The position numbers and the translations under genes are program-made. From CBFGRV01 sp965651265 (GTDB lineage Bacteria; Bacteroidota; Rhodothermia; Rhodothermales; VXPQ01), in contig CBFGRV010000089.1 in the NCBI GenBank assembly GCA_965651265.1, forward strand, positions 1-10,600: DNA of 10,600 bases, read 5' to 3'. This document shows positions 1-7,759 of this stretch, piece after piece (within the stretch, counting starts at the first letter, position 1; every line of letters begins with the position of its first letter). The notes beneath the pieces are model-generated. The model saw only the letters and a program-made list of their open reading frames with translations, ran no database searches and was not told the DNA's origin.

Positions 1-35
1 GCCTTAGTCGTAGGATCGTGCGGGATGGACGGCTC

Positions 36-67
36 AAGCGGCGTCCTGGTTCGCTTCCGGGCCGCTT
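36..67 (-). other. Stem-loop at the 3' end of the esterase gene
   Basis: A perfect 7-bp inverted repeat (AAGCGGC at 36-42, GCCGCTT at 61-67) encloses an 18-base loop and touches the esterase stop codon. On the minus strand no T-run follows it, so it does not meet the usual pattern of an intrinsic terminator. It could stabilise the 3' end of the mRNA or be chance pairing in GC-rich DNA. Confidence 0.25.
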
Positions 68-1608
68 CAATCCGACCGCTGTTCGAAAAATCGCAGCTTT
101 TCGTCCGAAAGCAGCCGATTCGGGGCGGGCTCCTCGCCCAACTCCATCACCACCAGAGGGTCCTCTGAAAAGGACGGCCAGGCCGGGAGGTTATCGGCAT
201 TCGGATTTCCGGTGCGCGCAAAGTTGATCCAGTAGGAGGACATAAGCTCGGAGAGCGTCGAGTCCGCCGAGGTCCACGGCCGATCGACCGCGTGCAGACT
301 TCCGAATACATAGACCAGATCGGACGAGTGGAAGGCGCCGTAGCGCTCGGGTTCGCGTCCTGGCGGGATGTGCGTCAGCACGTACAGGTAGGCATCGGAC
401 GTCGACCTCTGCGTGTGCACCTCCGCCAACCTCCGCGCGCCCCAGGCGAGTTGATCGCTGAAGCTATCGCTGAACGACCTGACGACCTGTTCATCGGAAT
501 CGGCCGGGTAGAGACGGAAGAATGTCGCGGCATCCTCCCCATATCTTCTCTGCATCATAGTGCGATAATCAGCCGCCGAAAGACGACCGATCAGCGTGGT
601 GCCCTCGTCGGCCGTGGTGCCAAGAAGGATGGGCACATCGCGCTGATCTCCACGCTCAAAAATGGAGGAGATAGATTGCGGAAGGACGTATCCATCCACA
701 TTCACGCTGAAGCGCGTACCGCGGCTGCGTGCAAGAAGCGTATCGGCCGGAAGCGCACGCAGGCTCGCGAGGGAACCGTCGCCCGCATCCGTCGCGAACT
801 GCCGGCCAACCTCCTCGGCATCGGCGAGCCCAGGATTATCCCCAAATCCATAGCTCGATCCACTCTGCAGGATGGCCCGATGGAAAAGGCCTTCCGTCAG
901 CGGTGATGCGAGAAGAGCGTTCACCGAGGCAGCGCCTGCAGACTGGCCGAAGACAGTGACATTCTGCGGGTCGCCGCCGAATGCGGAGATGTTCTCCTGC
1001 ACCCATCGGAGTGCGGCGATCTGATCGAGCAATCCGTAATTCCCGCTGGCCCCATACTCCGCTTCCTCGCTCAACTCCGGATGGGCCATCAACCCGAATA
1101 CTCCCAGGCGGTAATTGATCGTTACCAGGACCACGCCCTTGCCGGCCAACGTCTCTCCATCGAAACTGGGAGTAGATCCGGAGCCCTCGATGAAAGCGCC
1201 GCCGTGAATCCATACCATCACCGGGCGACGCTCGTCCGCCGACCTCGCGGCCGTCCATACGTTCAAGTAAAGGCAATCCTCGCTCTTAGGCTCCTCTTCG
1301 GGGAAGAACTCAACCTGGTAGAAGCTTCCCTGCTGCTGCTCGGCCTGTACGCAGATCGAGCCGAATTTCGTGGCATCGCGCACGCCGTCCCAGGGAAGGG
1401 GCGGCCGCGGCGCACTCCACCGCAAGTCCCCAACGGGAGGCGCGGCATAGGGGATGCCCCGGAAGATGCGCACATCAGGATTCCTTCCATACTGCCCTGC
1501 GAGCGCTCCCGTGCTGACAGTGACTCGAGGTTCGGAGGGGCGATCCATCCCGCATCCAAAAAAGAGCAAGAGGACGAGCAATGTGCCCGTCGCGCGAAGT
1601 AGACTCAT
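67..1608 (-). CDS. Type-B carboxylesterase, predicted lipoprotein
   Basis: This is a 513-residue serine esterase of the carboxylesterase/acetylcholinesterase family (alpha/beta hydrolase), which hydrolyses carboxylic esters; the natural substrate cannot be read from sequence. It opens with a hydrophobic signal peptide ending in FFGC, so Cys19 is the likely lipidated residue and the enzyme is probably anchored outside the inner membrane. Family marks in order are the EDCLYLNVW signature (about 110-118), the HGGAF oxyanion-hole motif (135-139), the GQSAG nucleophile elbow with Ser223, the acid Glu335 in ADEG, and His427 in GAFHSSD. The full triad is present and the length is normal. The reading frame is open upstream to 1755, but 1608 is preferred because it places the signal peptide at the N-terminus and has GGAG four bases upstream, behind an A-rich tract. 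It is divergent from the DUF6265 relic. The 1609-1784 gap shows a CCGGCCGG palindrome and nothing else I can name. Confidence 0.93.
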   Translation of the reverse strand: MSLLRATGTLLVLLLFFGCGMDRPSEPRVTVSTGALAGQYGRNPDVRIFRGIPYAAPPVGDLRWSAPRPPLPWDGVRDATKFGSICVQAEQQQGSFYQVEFFPEEEPKSEDCLYLNVWTAARSADERRPVMVWIHGGAFIEGSGSTPSFDGETLAGKGVVLVTINYRLGVFGLMAHPELSEEAEYGASGNYGLLDQIAALRWVQENISAFGGDPQNVTVFGQSAGAASVNALLASPLTEGLFHRAILQSGSSYGFGDNPGLADAEEVGRQFATDAGDGSLASLRALPADTLLARSRGTRFSVNVDGYVLPQSISSIFERGDQRDVPILLGTTADEGTTLIGRLSAADYRTMMQRRYGEDAATFFRLYPADSDEQVVRSFSDSFSDQLAWGARRLAEVHTQRSTSDAYLYVLTHIPPGREPERYGAFHSSDLVYVFGSLHAVDRPWTSADSTLSELMSSYWINFARTGNPNADNLPAWPSFSEDPLVVMELGEEPAPNRLLSDEKLRFFEQRSD

Positions 1609-1784
1609 TAGACTCCGTAAGATTTTTTTCCCGCTTACCGCCGGCCGGTGAAGATAGGAGTCAACGCATTCAACGACGAGCCCGGGCGACAAATCAGTTC
1701 GTCGAATCAATCGGGCCGCGGTGTTGCGCTGCCGGAAACCTACATTGAGCATCACGTCGCAACCGACTCAATCCGACAAGAAAG

Positions 1785-2010
1785 ATGCGCCTCGTCGTCC
1801 AACTTGCCTTCGCGCTGGCCGTGACATGCTCGGCCGCCGCTCAGTCGTCGCTCACGCCGAACACGCTTCGGCTGGATGATCCCCATGATTCGCGACGGTG
1901 AGGTCTCTTTCTATGAGATCATGACCATCGTTGAGGAGAAGGGCAGCCTGGTTATGAAGCTAAAGCACTTCAATGCCGATCTGACTGGCTGGGAGGAGAA
2001 GGACGACCGG
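1785..2010 (+). pseudogene. Decayed DUF6265-family secreted protein gene
   Basis: The gene begins at ATG 1785 with a clear signal peptide (MRLVVQLAFALAVTCSAAAQ) and continues through TPNTLRLDD to a stop at 1899-1901. In the next frame, from about 1876, a stretch reads MIRDGEVSFYEIMTIVEE and then LKHFNADLTGWEEKDD. I recognise this as the middle of DUF6265, a small domain of unknown function found in secreted bacterial proteins. Recognition is from memory of the family consensus. The N-terminal third of the domain (roughly 40 residues, including the usual WLxGxW region) is absent, the frame has shifted, and the C-terminal half is missing. Homology stops near 2007-2010, only a few bases before the stop codon of the convergent Gfo/Idh gene at 2016. 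Two separate losses make a single sequencing error unlikely. The relic is probably non-functional, although a 38-residue peptide could still be made. Confidence 0.72.
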
Positions 2011-2015
2011 AAACC

Positions 2016-3365
2016 TCAGATCGTCCAGGGCTCGCGCGTGGGGCGATCGAGCATGGCATTCGCCTCCTCATCGCCCACGATCGTCTCCGTATCGGGATCC
2101 CAGTCCAGGTCGCGCCCGAGCCGCATGGCGATGTTGCCCAGATGGGCGATGGTGATCGAGCGATGCGCCTCCTCGACCGGCGCCACGGGCTCCGCGCGCG
2201 ATAGGATGCAGTCGATAAAGTTGGCGTGGTGATTGTCGCTGCGCGGAAGGCGAATGCCGTCATCCGGGATGTCCGCCGTCCACAAAGCCGGGTCAGAGGT
2301 CTCATGATCGCCTCGCGTGACCCAGATCCAGCCGTCCGTCCCCTCGAAGCGTACGCCCATGCGCTCCTCGCTCGAAACGATCAGAGTGACGCCATTTGCA
2401 TATCGCGCCTCGAAGTAGTACTCCGTTGCCGTGTTCCAGAGGTCGCCCTCCGGAAAAACTCCACGAGCGTTCCGGATTCCGATCGGCCCCGTTCGTGCCG
2501 TGCCCATCCCCCATTGAGCGATGTCGGGATGATGCCCGCCCCAGTCGGTCATCTGCCCGCCGGAATAGTCGAAGATCCAACGATAATTGACGTGGCATCG
2601 GGCCGGAGCATACGGCGCCTCCGGCGCGGGGCCGAGCCACATGTCATAATTGAACCCGTCCGGTACGGGCTCCGGATCTTTGCGGTGGCCGGTGCGGCCG
2701 AAATCGATGTTGCCGCCGGGCATACCGCACCGGACGGTTTGGAGCTCGCCGATGACACCATTGAGGACCAGCTCACAGGCGCGCCGGAATCGCCAGTCCG
2801 ATCGCTGTTGGCTACCCGTCTGGAAGACGACGCCTGTGCGGCTCACGGCATCGCTCATGGCACGGCCCTGCCGCACGGTGAGTGAGAGCGGCTTTTCGCA
2901 GTAGATGTCCTTGCCCGCCTCGGCGGCTCGGATGACGGGAATCGCGTGCCAGTGGTCCGGTGTCGCGATCACGACGGCGTCGATATCATCGCGTTCGAGG
3001 ACTTCCCTGAAATCCTCATACGCATCACAGGAAGAGAATCGGCCGGAGGCGATCTCCTTGCCGTAATGGAAATTGACAAGGGTCTGAGCCGGCTCGCGTC
3101 CTCCGAGTCCGCCATTCCAGTACCCGCCACTTCCACGATTTACGTCGCACACGGCTACGATTTGAACGCAGTCCTGCTGCAAGAAGCTCATCACGTGATT
3201 CATGCCCATGTTGCCGGTGCCGATGAAGCCCAGCGTGATGCGTTCGCTGGCCGGTGGGCGGTGGGCGCGGCCAAGGGCGGAGGCGGGCACGAACGTCGGG
3301 AGAGCGAGGCCACCGGCGAGCACAACGCCGGATTTGAGAAATTCGCGGCGAGTTGGACGAGACAT
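2016..3365 (-). CDS. Gfo/Idh/MocA-family oxidoreductase with Tat signal
   Basis: This 449-residue NAD(P)-dependent oxidoreductase belongs to the family that acts mostly on sugars, inositols and related polyols; a GH109-like glycosidase that uses NAD as cofactor is another possibility. A twin-arginine signal (RREFLK, residues 6-11, then a hydrophobic stretch to about 30) predicts export of the folded, cofactor-loaded enzyme to the periplasm. The Rossmann motif GFIGTGNMG lies at 46-54, the family lysine is in EKPLS (157-161, Lys158), and a DWGGHHPDIAQWG segment at 274-286 supplies the likely active-site histidines. The start is uncertain. ATG 3365 gives a standard short Tat n-region but has no clear ribosome site. 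ATG 3428 adds 21 residues, has GAGGG upstream and would leave only 27 bases after the acetyltransferase gene. The enzyme follows the GNAT gene on the same strand. Its substrate is not evident. Confidence 0.92.
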   Translation of the reverse strand: MSRPTRREFLKSGVVLAGGLALPTFVPASALGRAHRPPASERITLGFIGTGNMGMNHVMSFLQQDCVQIVAVCDVNRGSGGYWNGGLGGREPAQTLVNFHYGKEIASGRFSSCDAYEDFREVLERDDIDAVVIATPDHWHAIPVIRAAEAGKDIYCEKPLSLTVRQGRAMSDAVSRTGVVFQTGSQQRSDWRFRRACELVLNGVIGELQTVRCGMPGGNIDFGRTGHRKDPEPVPDGFNYDMWLGPAPEAPYAPARCHVNYRWIFDYSGGQMTDWGGHHPDIAQWGMGTARTGPIGIRNARGVFPEGDLWNTATEYYFEARYANGVTLIVSSEERMGVRFEGTDGWIWVTRGDHETSDPALWTADIPDDGIRLPRSDNHHANFIDCILSRAEPVAPVEEAHRSITIAHLGNIAMRLGRDLDWDPDTETIVGDEEANAMLDRPTREPWTI

Positions 3366-3455
3366 CGGACAGTCGGAATGGATAGCGCTACGGTTAGAAA
3401 CTACGGTCCAGGGACGAATTTCGCTCATGGACGAGGTCCCTCTGTCGCCTCGCCG

Positions 3456-3977
3456 TCAGCGGTCATCCAGAGGTCGACCGAGCCGCTGAAGGGCATCACC
3501 GGTGACACGCATCGTCGTCCACTCGTCCATCGCTATGGCCCCGAGGCGCTCGTAGAATCCGATCGCATCCACGTTCCAGTCGAGCACAGACCACTCAAGA
3601 CGTCCGCAGCCGCGTTCGACGGCGATACGCGCAACGGCCGTCAGCAGGGCACGGCCGTGACCGCGCCCTCTCCAAGCCGGCTGGACAAAAATATCCTCCA
3701 GATAGATTCCGGGTTGTGCGAGGAAGGTAGAGTAGTTGTGGAAGAAGAGGGCAAAGCCTGTGTCGGTTTCGCCGAGAGATCCAATGAGAACTTCCGCATA
3801 TCGGCGTCCGCCGAATAAGGTCTCCTCGAGGCGCTCTTCGGTCGCCACACAGACGTGCGCAAGTCGTTCGTACTCGGCGAGGTCCTGGATGAACTGGAGG
3901 ATGACGGGCAGGTCACGCGGTTGCGCGAAACGAAGCGTGTAACCTGGTACATCCGTCGGAAGAGAGCCGGCAGCCAT
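3456..3977 (-). CDS. GNAT-family N-acetyltransferase (diamine/thialysine-like)
   Basis: This 173-residue cytoplasmic acetyltransferase transfers acetyl from acetyl-CoA to an amine. The fold is recognisable from an N-terminal RFAQPRDLPVI segment, FALFFHNYSTF (75-85), YLEDIFVQP (92-100), the acetyl-CoA loop RGRGHGRALL (103-112) and EWSVLDWNVDAIGFYERLGA (128-147). YLEDxFV and EWSVLDWN resemble the spermidine/spermine and thialysine acetyltransferase branch, so a polyamine or amino-acid amine is a plausible substrate; this is inference. The frame stays open to 4049, but that extension would run through the hairpin assigned here as the FKBP terminator, so 3977 is preferred. No clear Shine-Dalgarno sequence precedes it. 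Only about 33 bases separate the hairpin from this start, so its promoter must overlap the hairpin or it relies on readthrough. It may be cotranscribed with the oxidoreductase downstream. Confidence 0.9.
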   Translation of the reverse strand: MAAGSLPTDVPGYTLRFAQPRDLPVILQFIQDLAEYERLAHVCVATEERLEETLFGGRRYAEVLIGSLGETDTGFALFFHNYSTFLAQPGIYLEDIFVQPAWRGRGHGRALLTAVARIAVERGCGRLEWSVLDWNVDAIGFYERLGAIAMDEWTTMRVTGDALQRLGRPLDDR

Positions 3978-4010
3978 GTTCGTATTCGAATTCGATGGGG
4001 TCCGGCTGAA

Positions 4011-4045
4011 ATATAAAAGCCGCAGCACCTTGCGATGCCGCGGCT
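4011..4045 (-). terminator. Intrinsic terminator after the FKBP gene
   Basis: On the minus strand a stem AGCCGC/GCGGCT (arms 4018-4023 and 4040-4045) continues, after one mismatch, into a 3-bp GCA/TGC helix closing an 8-base loop. It is followed immediately by TTTATATTT. It lies 26 bases past the FKBP stop codon, as expected for a Rho-independent terminator of that gene. It also argues against the longer acetyltransferase start at 4049. Confidence 0.7.
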
Positions 4046-4070
4046 CCATGTTTTTGAAGGCCTGGATGAG

Positions 4071-4505
4071 CTATTCGACGGAGACCATCTCGATCTCGAA
4101 GGTCAGATCCTCGCCAGCGAGCGGATGATTCGCATCGAGTCGCACGTTGGAGTCGGTGACCTCCTTGATCGTCACGATCGCACTCTGCCCGTTGGTCTGC
4201 TGCACCTGAAGCTGCTGGCCTACCTCAGGCTCGAGATCGTCCGGCAGCCTGGTCCGTTCGATATCGATGACCTGATCTTCGCGATACGGGCCGTAGGCAT
4301 CCTCGGCGCTGATAACTACGGTTTTCGTTTCGCCTGGGGACATCCCCAAGACGCCATTCTCGAATCCCGGGATGATCTGCCCCGTGCCGATCGTGAATGA
4401 GAGCGGCTCTCCACCGCGCGAGCTGTCGAAAACGGTATCGTCCTTCAGCCTGCCGGTGTAGTGGACGGATACGGTGCTGCCCTTCTGTGCACGAGTCATA
4501 ATCAT
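4071..4505 (-). CDS. SlyD-like FKBP-type peptidyl-prolyl isomerase
   Basis: This 144-residue cytoplasmic prolyl cis-trans isomerase is of the SlyD type, which couples an FKBP catalytic domain to an inserted chaperone (IF) domain. The FKBP half begins with VSVHYTGRL and VFDSS (residues 13-29) and continues with GTGQIIPGFENGVLGM (40-55) and AYGPY (70-74). The insert spans about 75-125, and the fold closes with NHPLAGEDLTFEI (126-138), a hallmark of this subgroup. The His/Cys-rich metal-binding tail of Escherichia coli SlyD is absent, so a nickel-delivery role is unlikely. No signal peptide is seen. ATG 4505 is chosen because AGG lies five bases upstream; ATG 4499, two codons in, is equally typical for homologues. 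It lies 138 bases downstream of clpB on the same strand, forming a protein-quality-control pair, and is followed by a good terminator. Confidence 0.93.
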   Translation of the reverse strand: MIMTRAQKGSTVSVHYTGRLKDDTVFDSSRGGEPLSFTIGTGQIIPGFENGVLGMSPGETKTVVISAEDAYGPYREDQVIDIERTRLPDDLEPEVGQQLQVQQTNGQSAIVTIKEVTDSNVRLDANHPLAGEDLTFEIEMVSVE

Positions 4506-4572
4506 TTGCGCCTGATTCTGGGGGATACGTTCTGCCGCTTACGGCCGAGACGCGCGGTCGATCCACCGGGAT

Positions 4573-4594
4573 GCAAAATCCGCCACGCGTGGCG
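4573..4594 (-). terminator. Possible weak terminator after clpB
   Basis: A perfect 14-base palindrome (CGCCACGCGTGGCG, 4581-4594) sits 50 bases past the clpB stop codon and is followed on the minus strand by GATTTTGC. The stem is short once a loop is allowed and the T-run has only four bases, so termination would be partial. It could alternatively be a protein-binding palindrome in front of the FKBP gene. Confidence 0.3.
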
Positions 4595-4643
4595 AGTTCG
4601 TAAGAGTTCGACGCGCCGCGGATCAGGATTCCCGCTGTGCGGA

Positions 4644-7277
4644 TCAGGCCACGACACCCTCGGCCATCGGAACCATTTCGAACGTCAACCCAGAGCCGTC
4701 GGGAGCGAGGCTGATCCGCACGTGATCGCCATCGGTAATCCAGCCTGCGAGGACCTCTTCCGCCAGCTTGTTCGTGATTTCCTGCTGAAGCAGGCGCTTG
4801 AGCGGGCGTGCACCGAACGTCGGATCGTAACCTCGATCGGCGAGCCAGTCTCGAGCCTCGTCCGTGAGATGCAGATGGAGGTCGTGGGCATTTTGGGCAA
4901 TACGCTCGATTCGTGCGAACTGGATGTCCACAATTCTGCGAATCTGCTCCTTGCCGAGCGGCCTGAACATGACGATCTCGTCGATGCGGTTCAAGAACTC
5001 CGGACGCAGGCGCTGCTTGAGCAGCCCGAAGATCTGCTGTCGGATGTTCTCCAGCGTCGCCGGATCGATGTCACCGTCGGAGATCTCGAGGTGCTGCTGG
5101 ATGAGCTCGGAGCCCATGTTGCTCGTCATGATAATGATGGTGTTGCGGAAGTCGGCTACCCGCCCCTTGTTGTCGGTCAGGCGGCCGTCGTCAAGGACCT
5201 GCAGGAGGATGTTGAAGACCTCCGGATGGGCCTTCTCGATTTCATCGAGCAGGACGACCGAATAGGGGCGCCGCCTCACGGCCTCCGTGAGCTGGCCGCC
5301 CTCTTCGTAGCCGACGTATCCCGGCGGTGCACCAACGAGTCGGCTCACCGTGTGCCGCTCCTGATACTCGCTCATATCGATGCGCACCATCGCCGATTCG
5401 TCGTTGAAGAGGAATTCGGCCAGGGCCTTCGCGAGTTCGGTCTTTCCGACGCCCGTCGATCCGATGAAGATGAAGCTGCCGATCGGGCGCGTTTCTTCCT
5501 GGAGTCCGGCGCGTCCACGGCGAACGGCGTTCGCCACCGCGCGCAGGGCTTCGGGCTGGCCGACCACGCGCTGCTCCAGCATTTCCTCCAGCTTCAGCAG
5601 CTTTTGCCGCTCGCTTTCCAGCATGCGAGCCACGGGGATGCCGGTCCAGCGCGACACGATCTCCGCGATATCCTCCTCGTCGATCTCCTCCTTCAGCAGC
5701 GAGCCCTTCTCCTGGATGGTAGCGAGTGCGGACTGCGCCTCCTGAATTTCCTGTTCAAGAGTCGGAATGCGACCATATCGAATTTCCGCGACGCGTCCGT
5801 ATTCGCCGCTTCGCTCGAGGTTGTCGGCCTCTACGCGCAGCGCTTCGATCTCCTCCTTTGATTTCTGAATTTTCAGGATGAGATCTTTCTCCTTTTGCCA
5901 GCGGGCGCGCAGCTCCTGCCGCTCTTCTTCGAGGTTGGCGATCTCCTCATTGATGCGTTCGAGCTTTTCGTTGGCGCCGTCACGCTTGACGGCCTCGCGC
6001 TCGATCTCAAGTTGGCGGATCTGTCGTTCGAGGGTGTCGAGATCCTCTGGCATCGAATCGATCTCGATTCGAAGGCGCGCGGCGGCCTCGTCGATCAAAT
6101 CGATGGCTTTATCCGGCAGGAATCGATCCGTGATGTACCGATGACTAAGCTCGGCGGCGGCAACGAGCGCCGCATCCTGGATGCGCACGCCGTGGTGCAC
6201 TTCGTAGCGCTCCTTGATGCCACGGAGGATGGAAATCGTATCTTCCACGCTCGGCTCGGAGACGTACACCATCTGGAATCGACGTTCCAGCGCCTTGTCC
6301 TTCTCGAAGTGCTTCCGATATTCGTCGAGCGTCGTAGCTCCGATGGCACGCAGCTCTCCGCGGGCAAGGGCCGGTTTGAGAATGTTCGCCGCATCCATCG
6401 CCCCTTCGGCCGCGCCGGCTCCAACGAGCGTGTGGATCTCATCGATGAACATGATGATCTGGCCGTCCGAATCCGTGACTTCCTTCACGACGGCCTTGAG
6501 GCGATCCTCGAACTCTCCGCGATATTTCGCTCCGGCGATCAGCGCGCCCATGTCGAGGGCCACGATGCGCTTGTCCTTCAGACCTTCCGGCACGTCGCCC
6601 TGAACGATTCGGATAGCGAGTCCCTCTGCAATGGCCGTCTTTCCTACGCCGGGCTCACCCACGAGCACGGGGTTGTTTTTCGTGCGGCGCGATAGAATCT
6701 GCAGCACGCGACGGATTTCCTCATCGCGGCCGATCACCGGATCGATCTTGCCCATCCGAGCGGCCTCGTTCAGGTCGCGACCGAATCGTTTCAGCGCCTC
6801 GTACCGGCTCTCGGCGTATGGATCGACCGCTCGTTGCCCGCCCCGCACGTCCTTGAGCACTTTGAGTACGGACTCCTTGTTCACTCCCTGCTTGCGAAGG
6901 GCCTCCCCGGCCGGTTCTTTCGATTCGGAGAGCGCCACGAGCAGGTGCTCCGTCGAGATGAATTCGTCGCCCAGGATCTCGGCTTCGGCCAGTGCGCGGT
7001 CGAATACCTTCTTGAGCCCATCGCCCAGGTATTGGCCGGTCACGCTTGCGCCCGTCACCACCGGGAGCTTCGCCAGGGCGGCATCGACCTCCTGTGCGAG
7101 GACGGCGGTGTCCACTTCGAGCCGCTGGAGAATCGACATCACGATGCTCTCGGGATCCTGCAGGAAAGCCTTCAGGATGTGCGGCGGCTCGATGCCCTGG
7201 TGGTTCTCAGAGGCCGCTATCTCCATCCCCTTCTGGATGGCCTCTTGTGCTTTGAGGGTAAATTTTTGAAGGTTCAT
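4644..7277 (-). CDS. clpB: ATP-dependent disaggregase ClpB
   Basis: This 877-residue Hsp100 chaperone is a hexameric cytoplasmic AAA+ machine that, with DnaK, pulls proteins out of aggregates after heat or other stress. It is full length. The N-terminal Clp repeats occupy about 1-145. Nucleotide domain 1 has Walker A GEPGVGKT (207-214), Walker B FIDE (277-280), pore-loop KYRGEFE (251-257) and arginine-finger region ERRF (331-334). The ClpB-defining coiled-coil middle domain covers about 410-530. Nucleotide domain 2 has Walker A GSTGVGKT (606-613), Walker B VVLLDE (674-679), pore-loop GYVGYEEG (653-660) and sensor-2 GARP (822-825). No IGF/IGL loop for ClpP binding is visible, which fits ClpB rather than ClpA or ClpC. 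The start has only a weak GAG upstream. I find no CIRCE operator in the upstream gap, so any heat-shock control is not visible. It is followed by the FKBP gene. Confidence 0.98.
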   Translation of the reverse strand: MNLQKFTLKAQEAIQKGMEIAASENHQGIEPPHILKAFLQDPESIVMSILQRLEVDTAVLAQEVDAALAKLPVVTGASVTGQYLGDGLKKVFDRALAEAEILGDEFISTEHLLVALSESKEPAGEALRKQGVNKESVLKVLKDVRGGQRAVDPYAESRYEALKRFGRDLNEAARMGKIDPVIGRDEEIRRVLQILSRRTKNNPVLVGEPGVGKTAIAEGLAIRIVQGDVPEGLKDKRIVALDMGALIAGAKYRGEFEDRLKAVVKEVTDSDGQIIMFIDEIHTLVGAGAAEGAMDAANILKPALARGELRAIGATTLDEYRKHFEKDKALERRFQMVYVSEPSVEDTISILRGIKERYEVHHGVRIQDAALVAAAELSHRYITDRFLPDKAIDLIDEAAARLRIEIDSMPEDLDTLERQIRQLEIEREAVKRDGANEKLERINEEIANLEEERQELRARWQKEKDLILKIQKSKEEIEALRVEADNLERSGEYGRVAEIRYGRIPTLEQEIQEAQSALATIQEKGSLLKEEIDEEDIAEIVSRWTGIPVARMLESERQKLLKLEEMLEQRVVGQPEALRAVANAVRRGRAGLQEETRPIGSFIFIGSTGVGKTELAKALAEFLFNDESAMVRIDMSEYQERHTVSRLVGAPPGYVGYEEGGQLTEAVRRRPYSVVLLDEIEKAHPEVFNILLQVLDDGRLTDNKGRVADFRNTIIIMTSNMGSELIQQHLEISDGDIDPATLENIRQQIFGLLKQRLRPEFLNRIDEIVMFRPLGKEQIRRIVDIQFARIERIAQNAHDLHLHLTDEARDWLADRGYDPTFGARPLKRLLQQEITNKLAEEVLAGWITDGDHVRISLAPDGSGLTFEMVPMAEGVVA

Positions 7278-7477
7278 CTATCTCTATCTCACTACTCAAC
7301 TATCCGAAATTCTGTCAGTTGGGCGCACCTCTGCGGCCCTGGGCTTCAGCGTTCGAAAAGTGTACCACGACGCGATTCATGCCAGCTTGGCAGGATGAAG
7401 CGCTCGAGCCGGCCCGCCGAACGATTCTTGCGACAGGAGGTAGAACAGCGTTTGAAGTTCAGCAACTGGTGTGAGGC
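7278..7477. promoter_or_regulatory. Divergent intergenic region, clpB / DUF493
   Basis: These 200 bases separate two genes transcribed away from each other, so both promoters should lie here. A small perfect inverted repeat, TGCCA-GCT-TGGCA (7380-7392), lies near the middle and could be an operator or chance. No CIRCE repeat (TTAGCACTC-N9-GAGTGCTAA) and no convincing -35/-10 pair is visible on either strand. An AGGAGG at 7435-7440 has no suitable start codon for the DUF493 frame behind it. Confidence 0.45.
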
Positions 7478-7759
7478 ATGCGCGAATTGTCGAAGGCGAG
7501 CAGGGATTGGTGGGAGAATTTCCAACGACTACTGGATGATCAGATCGAATTTCCCAGCGAGTACATCTTCAAATTCATCGCTCCCAGTTCCAATCTCGAC
7601 GACCTCAAGAACGTGTTCGGGCACCATCCTGTCGAAGTGCGTCAGTCGAGACGGGGCAATTATGTCAGCGTCACGGCTCGGATGGAGATGAATTCGAGTG
7701 ACGAGGTGATCGCCGTCTACAACGCCGCTGCGGAAGTAGAGGATGTGATATTGCTCTGA
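7478..7759 (+). CDS. DUF493 (YbeD-like) family protein
   Basis: This is a 93-residue small cytoplasmic protein of the DUF493 family, which has an ACT/ferredoxin-like alpha-beta fold and includes E. coli YbeD, encoded near lipoate genes there. Its biochemical role is not settled and no such partner is present here. The match rests on the N-terminal WWENFQRLLDDQIEFPSEY (about 11-29), FKFI, a LDDLKNVFG helix, and the strongly conserved RGNYVSVTARM (about 59-69) with SSDEVIAVYNAAAEVEDVI towards the C-terminus. The length is typical. ATG 7478 is the first start after an in-frame stop at 7472. AGG lies only one base before it, too close for normal initiation, so translation probably starts without a strong ribosome site. 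The gene is divergent from clpB, and 194 bases without any recognisable feature follow it. Confidence 0.88.
   Translation: MRELSKASRDWWENFQRLLDDQIEFPSEYIFKFIAPSSNLDDLKNVFGHHPVEVRQSRRGNYVSVTARMEMNSSDEVIAVYNAAAEVEDVILL

Noticed and set aside
1636..1650. CCGGCCGG-centred palindrome in the esterase leader
   Set aside because: On the minus strand it is followed by A residues rather than T residues, so it is not a terminator. Such short GC palindromes are common at this base composition.
2226..3818. Two long plus-strand open frames (219 and 290 codons) opposite the oxidoreductase and acetyltransferase genes
   Set aside because: Both are antisense shadows of well-supported genes, and the second crosses from one gene to the other; no recognisable protein features.
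4461..5861. A 466-codon open frame on the plus strand opposite clpB
   Set aside because: It lies antisense to an unmistakable clpB with catalytic motifs throughout, and its translation shows no domain. Long antisense frames are expected from the codon bias of GC-rich genes.
7435..7440. A perfect AGGAGG ribosome-binding sequence before the DUF493 gene
   Set aside because: The DUF493 start is about 37 bases away. The nearest candidate start (TTG at about 7452) opens a different frame with no recognisable protein.
6834..7691. A 285-codon plus-strand frame spanning the clpB start, the intergenic gap and part of DUF493
   Set aside because: It is mostly antisense to clpB and then out of frame with DUF493, whose conserved RGNYVSVTARM motif fixes the true frame.
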